Shown piece after piece: positions 6,159-8,854 of a stretch of 8,854 nt of DNA. This DNA is from JAQUGA01 sp964521105. Lineage in GTDB: Bacteria > Bacteroidota > Bacteroidia > Bacteroidales > WCHB1-69. The first letter of the stretch is position 1. Each line of letters opens with the position of its first letter. Location: NCBI GenBank assembly GCA_964521105.1, contig CAZFPO010000120.1, positions 1-8,854 of the forward strand, written 5' to 3'. Under the pieces are notes generated by a model that saw only the letters and a list, made by a program, of their open reading frames with translations, had not been told where the DNA came from and made no database searches. The translations under genes and the position numbers were made by a program.

Positions 6159-7391
6159 TTACTGTTTTGATTTACCAGCCATTGTCATTAATGGTTCAAT
6201 TGGCATTTCTTTTCCTTTCAATAAGATGTGCCAATAAATCCATCTAAAAATTAGTTTTCCGTAATGGTTCATTTTTGATTCTTTAAGTAATCCGAAAGGT
6301 CCAATACCTGGAATTGGGAAAGTACCTGGCAGAGGTTCTGTTTCATAATTAAAATCGATTAAAGAACCTTTTCCAAAGCCAGTTTCAATGTAACAATTAG
6401 CATGACCATCGAATTTTGCATGCAGCGGACGACCTTCAATGAAACTCATAATATTTTCGAACAAAATTTCGCCTGAAAAATGGGCAACAGCACCCGCTTT
6501 TGAAGTAGGCAAATTGGCAGCATCACCAATAACAAAAATATTTTCGTGTTTATCGGATTGAAGGGTGAGCTTATTCGTTGGCACATAGTTCATATCATCG
6601 CCTAAACCACTTCGAGCAATCATTTCGTCTCCCATGTTAACAGGAACAATGGTTAGCACATCAAAAGGAACTTCCTTACCATCGTACGAAACTATCGTTT
6701 TTTTCTCATTATCCACATGTTCGATATAAAAATCGGGAATTACATGAATATTTTTTTCAACCAAAAGTTCGCCTAACATTTTAGCAGCTCTAGGTTTGGT
6801 AAACGCACCCGAAAGTGGAGTTACATAAGTTATATCAACTTTATCACGAATACCAATTTTAGTAAAATATTCATCGGCTAAAAAAGTAAATTCAAGCGGC
6901 GCTACTGGGCATTTAAAAGGTAGTTCGGCAATGTTAATAACCAACTTTCCGCCCTCCCACTTCCGAAAGAAATTCCGAAGAGCAGTAGCTCCTTCGATGG
7001 TATAAAAATCGAAGATGTTTTTATACCAATTTTCTCCAACTAGTCCGGGAGTTTCTTCGGGACGAATTTGAGTACCAGTTGCAATTATTAATAAATCGTA
7101 AGAAATAACATTACCGTTTACTAAATTCACTTGATTTTGATCAGCATTTATGGTATCTACTTCTTCAAACATCATTTTAACGCCAGCTGGTATAAAATCA
7201 ATTTTGGGCTTAGTAACATCCTGAGGAGTATATATGCCAAAAGGGATAAATAAAAATCCAGGTTGATAATAATGTGAACGGTTTTTGTCGATAATTATAA
7301 TATCCCATTCGCTACGTTCGAGTGTTTTACGAAGTTTATTTGCCATCATTGTACCAGCAGTGCCAGCTCCAAGAATTACTACTTTTTTCAT
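6159..7391 (-). CDS. Sulfide:quinone oxidoreductase-like FAD-dependent oxidoreductase
   Basis: The 410-residue flavoprotein has the two-dinucleotide-fold plan of the SQR/flavocytochrome c sulfide dehydrogenase group. It shows GxGxxG for FAD at the start (ILGAGTAG, 6-13), the ATG motif (IIATGTQIRPEETPG, 102-116), the second FAD motif IFVIGDAANLPTSKAG (285-300), and a C-terminal amphipathic stretch (GKLIFRWIYWHILLKG, 378-393) of the kind that anchors SQR to the membrane at the quinone site. There are only two cysteines: Cys161 in PFKCPVAPLEF, at the place of the conserved active-site cysteine of SQRs, and Cys333 in ANCYIETG, near the expected second one. The pair could form the redox disulfide. 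SQR oxidises sulfide to polysulfide or persulfide and reduces quinone. It is the first gene of the operon, divergent from the Fnr-like regulator. The start ATG is well placed just before MKKVVILGAG. Specificity for sulfide is inferred from the cysteines and neighbours; another NAD(P)H- or sulfur-linked role remains possible. Confidence 0.85.
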   Translation of the reverse strand: MKKVVILGAGTAGTMMANKLRKTLERSEWDIIIIDKNRSHYYQPGFLFIPFGIYTPQDVTKPKIDFIPAGVKMMFEEVDTINADQNQVNLVNGNVISYDLLIIATGTQIRPEETPGLVGENWYKNIFDFYTIEGATALRNFFRKWEGGKLVINIAELPFKCPVAPLEFTFLADEYFTKIGIRDKVDITYVTPLSGAFTKPRAAKMLGELLVEKNIHVIPDFYIEHVDNEKKTIVSYDGKEVPFDVLTIVPVNMGDEMIARSGLGDDMNYVPTNKLTLQSDKHENIFVIGDAANLPTSKAGAVAHFSGEILFENIMSFIEGRPLHAKFDGHANCYIETGFGKGSLIDFNYETEPLPGTFPIPGIGPFGLLKESKMNHYGKLIFRWIYWHILLKGKEMPIEPLMTMAGKSKQ

Positions 7392-7497
7392 TGTTTCAAA
7401 TTTTATTTTAAAATTTTAATATGTTTTAATTTATATAACCAAATAACAAAATATGAATGATTTAGTTTTAAAATTTAAACCTTAATATTTACAAAAT

Positions 7498-7505
7498 CAA
7501 AAATA
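7498..7505 (-). promoter_or_regulatory. Possible -7 box of the sulfur operon
   Basis: On the minus strand TATTTTTG fits TAnnTTTG and lies about 107 bp before the flavoprotein ATG, so transcription would start near 7491. No TTG occurs at the usual -33 distance; the nearest lies at 7533-7531. A weak -33 would suit an activator-dependent promoter. The Fnr-like palindrome at 7538-7551 would be centred about 53 bp upstream of that start, not the classic 41.5, so the arrangement is only suggestive. Confidence 0.35.
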
Positions 7506-7537
7506 TAGTTTATTTTAGTCGAAATTTTATCAAAAAC

Positions 7538-7551
7538 ATGATATAAATCAT
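7538..7551. promoter_or_regulatory. Fnr-box-like operator, ATGAT-N4-ATCAT
   Basis: A perfect inverted repeat, ATGAT ATAA ATCAT, has the same half-site length and 4-bp spacer as the E. coli FNR box TTGAT-N4-ATCAA and differs only in the outermost base of each half. It lies 17 bp before the start codon of the Crp/Fnr-type gene and 146 bp before that of the divergent operon. So near to the start, it would fit autorepression of the regulator while possibly activating the operon. Binding by the encoded regulator is inferred from its recognition helix. Confidence 0.6.
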
Positions 7552-7568
7552 AAAATTAAAATTTTCGC

Positions 7569-8264
7569 ATGGAACCAAACAATCAATATTGTAATTGCAA
7601 AAGTTGTATCGTTAGAAGTTTGGTTTTTGAATTTATGGATGATGAAATTCAACAAAAAGTATGTACTTCAAAAAAAGAACTACATTTTAAGCGAGGGGAT
7701 ACTATCATCAAAGAGGGCTCACCAATAGAAAACTTTGCATACATCAAAGAGGGTTTAGTAAAACTTCATCAGTCAAAAAATGGTAATCGAGACTCGATAA
7801 TTTACATTGCCAAACCTTTTGATTTCATAACCCTATTAACTGTTTTTTCCGAAACTCACTACAAATACTCCATTACTGCTATTGAAGAAACCGAAGTTTG
7901 TTTTTTCAACTTTGAACAAATTAAAAGCATGGCATTAAACAATGCGGCTTTTGGTTTTGGATTGATACGAAAAATGAGTTCAGTATCAGACAAAATAATA
8001 AATTCATATACCGAAATTAATCAAAAAAACATCAGAGGCAGAATCGCATACATATTGTTAATGTTTGCAAACGAAGTTTACGGTAAATCAAAATTTAAAT
8101 TGCCCATTCTACGAAAAGAACTTGCACAACTTATTGGCATGACCACCGAAAACGTCATTCGCGTCCTCTCGGAATTCAGCAAAGATGGTATTATTGAAAT
8201 GAATGGAAAAGAGATTGAAATTTTAAAATCCGATTGGCTAAATTCAATATCTGACAAGGGTTAA
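7569..8264 (+). CDS. Crp/Fnr-family transcription regulator with Fnr-like cysteines
   Basis: The 231-residue protein has the normal Crp/Fnr plan: an N-terminal cysteine patch, a cyclic-nucleotide-binding-type beta-roll (about 35-125, with FKRGDTIIKEGSPIENFAYIKEGLVKL), a long dimer helix (about 126-158) and a C-terminal winged helix-turn-helix (LPILRKELAQLIGMTTENVIRVLSEFSKDGII, 178-209). Cysteines are at 8, 10 and 13 (CNCKSC), 32 and 111. Cys111 in ETEVCFFNF aligns with the central cluster ligand Cys122 of E. coli Fnr (MVCEIPF). Together with the N-terminal group this suggests an oxygen-, NO- or sulfur-sensitive iron-sulfur cluster or thiol sensor, though the N-terminal spacing is tighter than in Fnr. 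The recognition helix keeps Glu194 and Arg198, which in Crp and Fnr read the TGA part of the half-site. The residue equivalent to Fnr Ser212 is Ile197. It is divergent from the sulfur operon and probably controls it and itself through the palindrome at 7538-7551. Confidence 0.9.
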   Translation: MEPNNQYCNCKSCIVRSLVFEFMDDEIQQKVCTSKKELHFKRGDTIIKEGSPIENFAYIKEGLVKLHQSKNGNRDSIIYIAKPFDFITLLTVFSETHYKYSITAIEETEVCFFNFEQIKSMALNNAAFGFGLIRKMSSVSDKIINSYTEINQKNIRGRIAYILLMFANEVYGKSKFKLPILRKELAQLIGMTTENVIRVLSEFSKDGIIEMNGKEIEILKSDWLNSISDKG

Positions 8265-8450
8265 AATTAAATATTAGATTTAGTATCGAGGATAAAATAG
8301 AATTCATGTTGGTATATTCACAATCAATTGTTAATATTTTTTAAATAAATAACTAATCGGATTTGTTTTGCTTGTTTTGGTAAAAAAAATGAATCTTATA
8401 CCATATTGATTTATATATTAGTCTAAAGATTCTTGTTGAAAATTCATACG

Positions 8451-8510
8451 GTAGCGACCTCCTTCGGCGGTCAAGATTTCTCATTCCACTTCGTTCCATT
8501 ACCAATGACA
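8451..8510. repeat. REP-like hairpin joined to a GTCATT-type repeat
   Basis: GTAG (8451-8454) is followed at once by a 17-bp imperfect hairpin, GACC-T-CC/TTC/GG-C-GGTC (8456-8472). GTAG before a palindrome is the signature of REP elements mobilised by RAYT transposases. Read on the minus strand, the rest (8510-8473) begins TGTCATTGG, then AACGAAGTGG and GAGAAATCTTGA, resembling the widespread GTCATT...GAAATCT intergenic repeats of Bacteroidetes. Membership in either family is inferred from pattern only. Confidence 0.5.
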
Positions 8511-8575
8511 GAATTCAGTATCTAATTCATTTACTATTTGTTGAAAAAAATTGATATTTTAAACAAGTTTTCTTA

Positions 8576-8616
8576 CCACTTTTTGTCTTGATACAAAAAG
8601 TTGCAAAAAAATCAAG
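8576..8616. repeat. Interlocked inverted repeats, dispersed-repeat candidate
   Basis: ACTTTTTG (8578-8585) and CAAAAAGT (8594-8601) form an 8-bp stem around TCTTGATA. The overlapping pair CTTGAT (8587-8592) and ATCAAG (8611-8616) can form an alternative hairpin, so the two foldings exclude each other. The pattern CACTTTTTG...CTTGA..CAAAAAGT.GCAAAAAAATCAAG is familiar from intergenic repeats in Bacteroidetes genomes; its function is not known to me. Confidence 0.5.
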
Positions 8617-8654
8617 AAAAAAATATCGCTATCCCCCCGCAATAAGATTTCATC

Positions 8655-8718
8655 TACAAATCTAAAAAAAGGGGTGACTGCATGGCAGTCACGATGCAAG
8701 CACTTTTTAAGATTTGTA
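8655..8718. repeat. Nested 64-bp palindromic element
   Basis: An outer inverted repeat TACAAATCT (8655-8663)/AGATTTGTA (8710-8718) encloses a perfect 8-bp hairpin GTGACTGC-ATG-GCAGTCAC (8674-8692). A-rich DNA (8664-8670) on the left matches a T-run (8704-8708) on the right, so the whole element can fold as one long interrupted stem. It could be a REP/MITE-like element or a structured RNA. No transposase or partner gene is present. Confidence 0.6.
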
Positions 8719-8854
8719 ACGATTCAACTTATTCCAAGCCAACGCCACGCCCGCGCGATTTTTTTCATTTGCCACCACACGATTTTAGCAATTTTAGTAT
8801 TTTTAGATTTTAAAGGAATCCTCACTCCGTTCGGTTGTATCTATTTGATTACGC

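Larger units (their letters stand above)
8265..8854. other. Gene-free repeat-rich stretch at the right end
   Basis: No convincing gene is seen on either strand in these 590 bp. The first part (8265-8450) is plain AT-rich DNA with no clear terminator for the regulator gene. From 8451 onward there are three separate palindromic elements (8451-8510, 8576-8616, 8655-8718). The last 130 bp mix a GC-rich patch (GCCACGCCCGCGCG, 8743-8756) and a loosely 9-bp periodic stretch (TTTTAGCAATTTTAGTATTTTTAG, 8783-8806, with TTTTAG recurring). A minus-strand frame entering from the right edge ends after about 16 codons and does not look like a gene. Confidence 0.6.

Noticed and set aside
7398..7416. AAATTTTA-TTT-TAAAATTT hairpin in the flavoprotein leader
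   Set aside because: It is made only of A and T in a very AT-rich leader, would be unstable, and is expected by chance.
7511..7518. TATTTTAG as a promoter box for the Fnr-like gene
   Set aside because: It misses the TAnnTTTG consensus at one base and has no upstream TTG at the right distance.
8720..8760. GC-rich patch as a tRNA or structured RNA
   Set aside because: No cloverleaf arms, no TTCGA-type T-loop with pairing stems, and no CCA end can be drawn.
8807..8854. Minus-strand partial coding region entering from the right edge
   Set aside because: The frame closes after about 16 codons and the sequence resembles intergenic repeat DNA.

Overview
The window looks like a chromosomal piece of a low-GC member of the Bacteroidetes (Bacteroidota). 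The signs are the low GC content, TAnnTTTG-type -7 promoter boxes, the near absence of Shine-Dalgarno sequences, a secreted PKD-domain protein, and intergenic DNA full of short AT-rich tandem repeats and small palindromes. No rRNA, tRNA, CRISPR array or transposase is visible.

Left part (1-1676): a minus-strand gene, cut by the left edge, encodes a large secreted protein with a PKD domain. Its 5' end is unusual. The signal-peptide reading frame has no ATG in front of it and runs upstream through a (CA)10 microsatellite and a small palindrome. A good promoter and an ATG (1319) lie upstream but in another frame. One extra CA unit, or the loss of two, would join that ATG to the signal peptide, so this gene may be phase variable.

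Middle part (1677-4186): two plus-strand genes 20 bp apart. The first encodes an exported protein of unknown function (516 aa), the second a lipid kinase of the diacylglycerol kinase/YegS family. The kinase stop codon lies inside the first units of an 8-bp tandem repeat that continues, with interruptions, to about 4605.

Right-centre (4637-7391, minus strand): a compact four-gene operon that ends in a strong hairpin. In transcription order it holds a sulfide:quinone-oxidoreductase-like flavoprotein, a DUF1641 protein, a TusE/DsrC-type sulfur carrier and a DsrE2-like protein. The likely logic is that sulfide or other reduced sulfur is oxidised at the membrane by the flavoprotein and the sulfur is passed as persulfide between DsrE2-like and DsrC/TusE-like cysteines. 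No dsrAB, tusA or tusBCD is in the window. The DsrC-like protein keeps only the penultimate cysteine.

Right part (7569-8264): a divergent Crp/Fnr-family regulator whose cysteines resemble those that hold the [4Fe-4S] cluster of Fnr. A perfect palindrome, ATGAT-N4-ATCAT, very like an FNR box, sits 17 bp before its start codon in the shared intergenic region. This suggests redox- or oxygen-dependent control of the sulfur operon and of the regulator itself.

The last 590 bp have no gene but hold at least three separate palindromic or repeat elements of the kind scattered through Bacteroidetes genomes.
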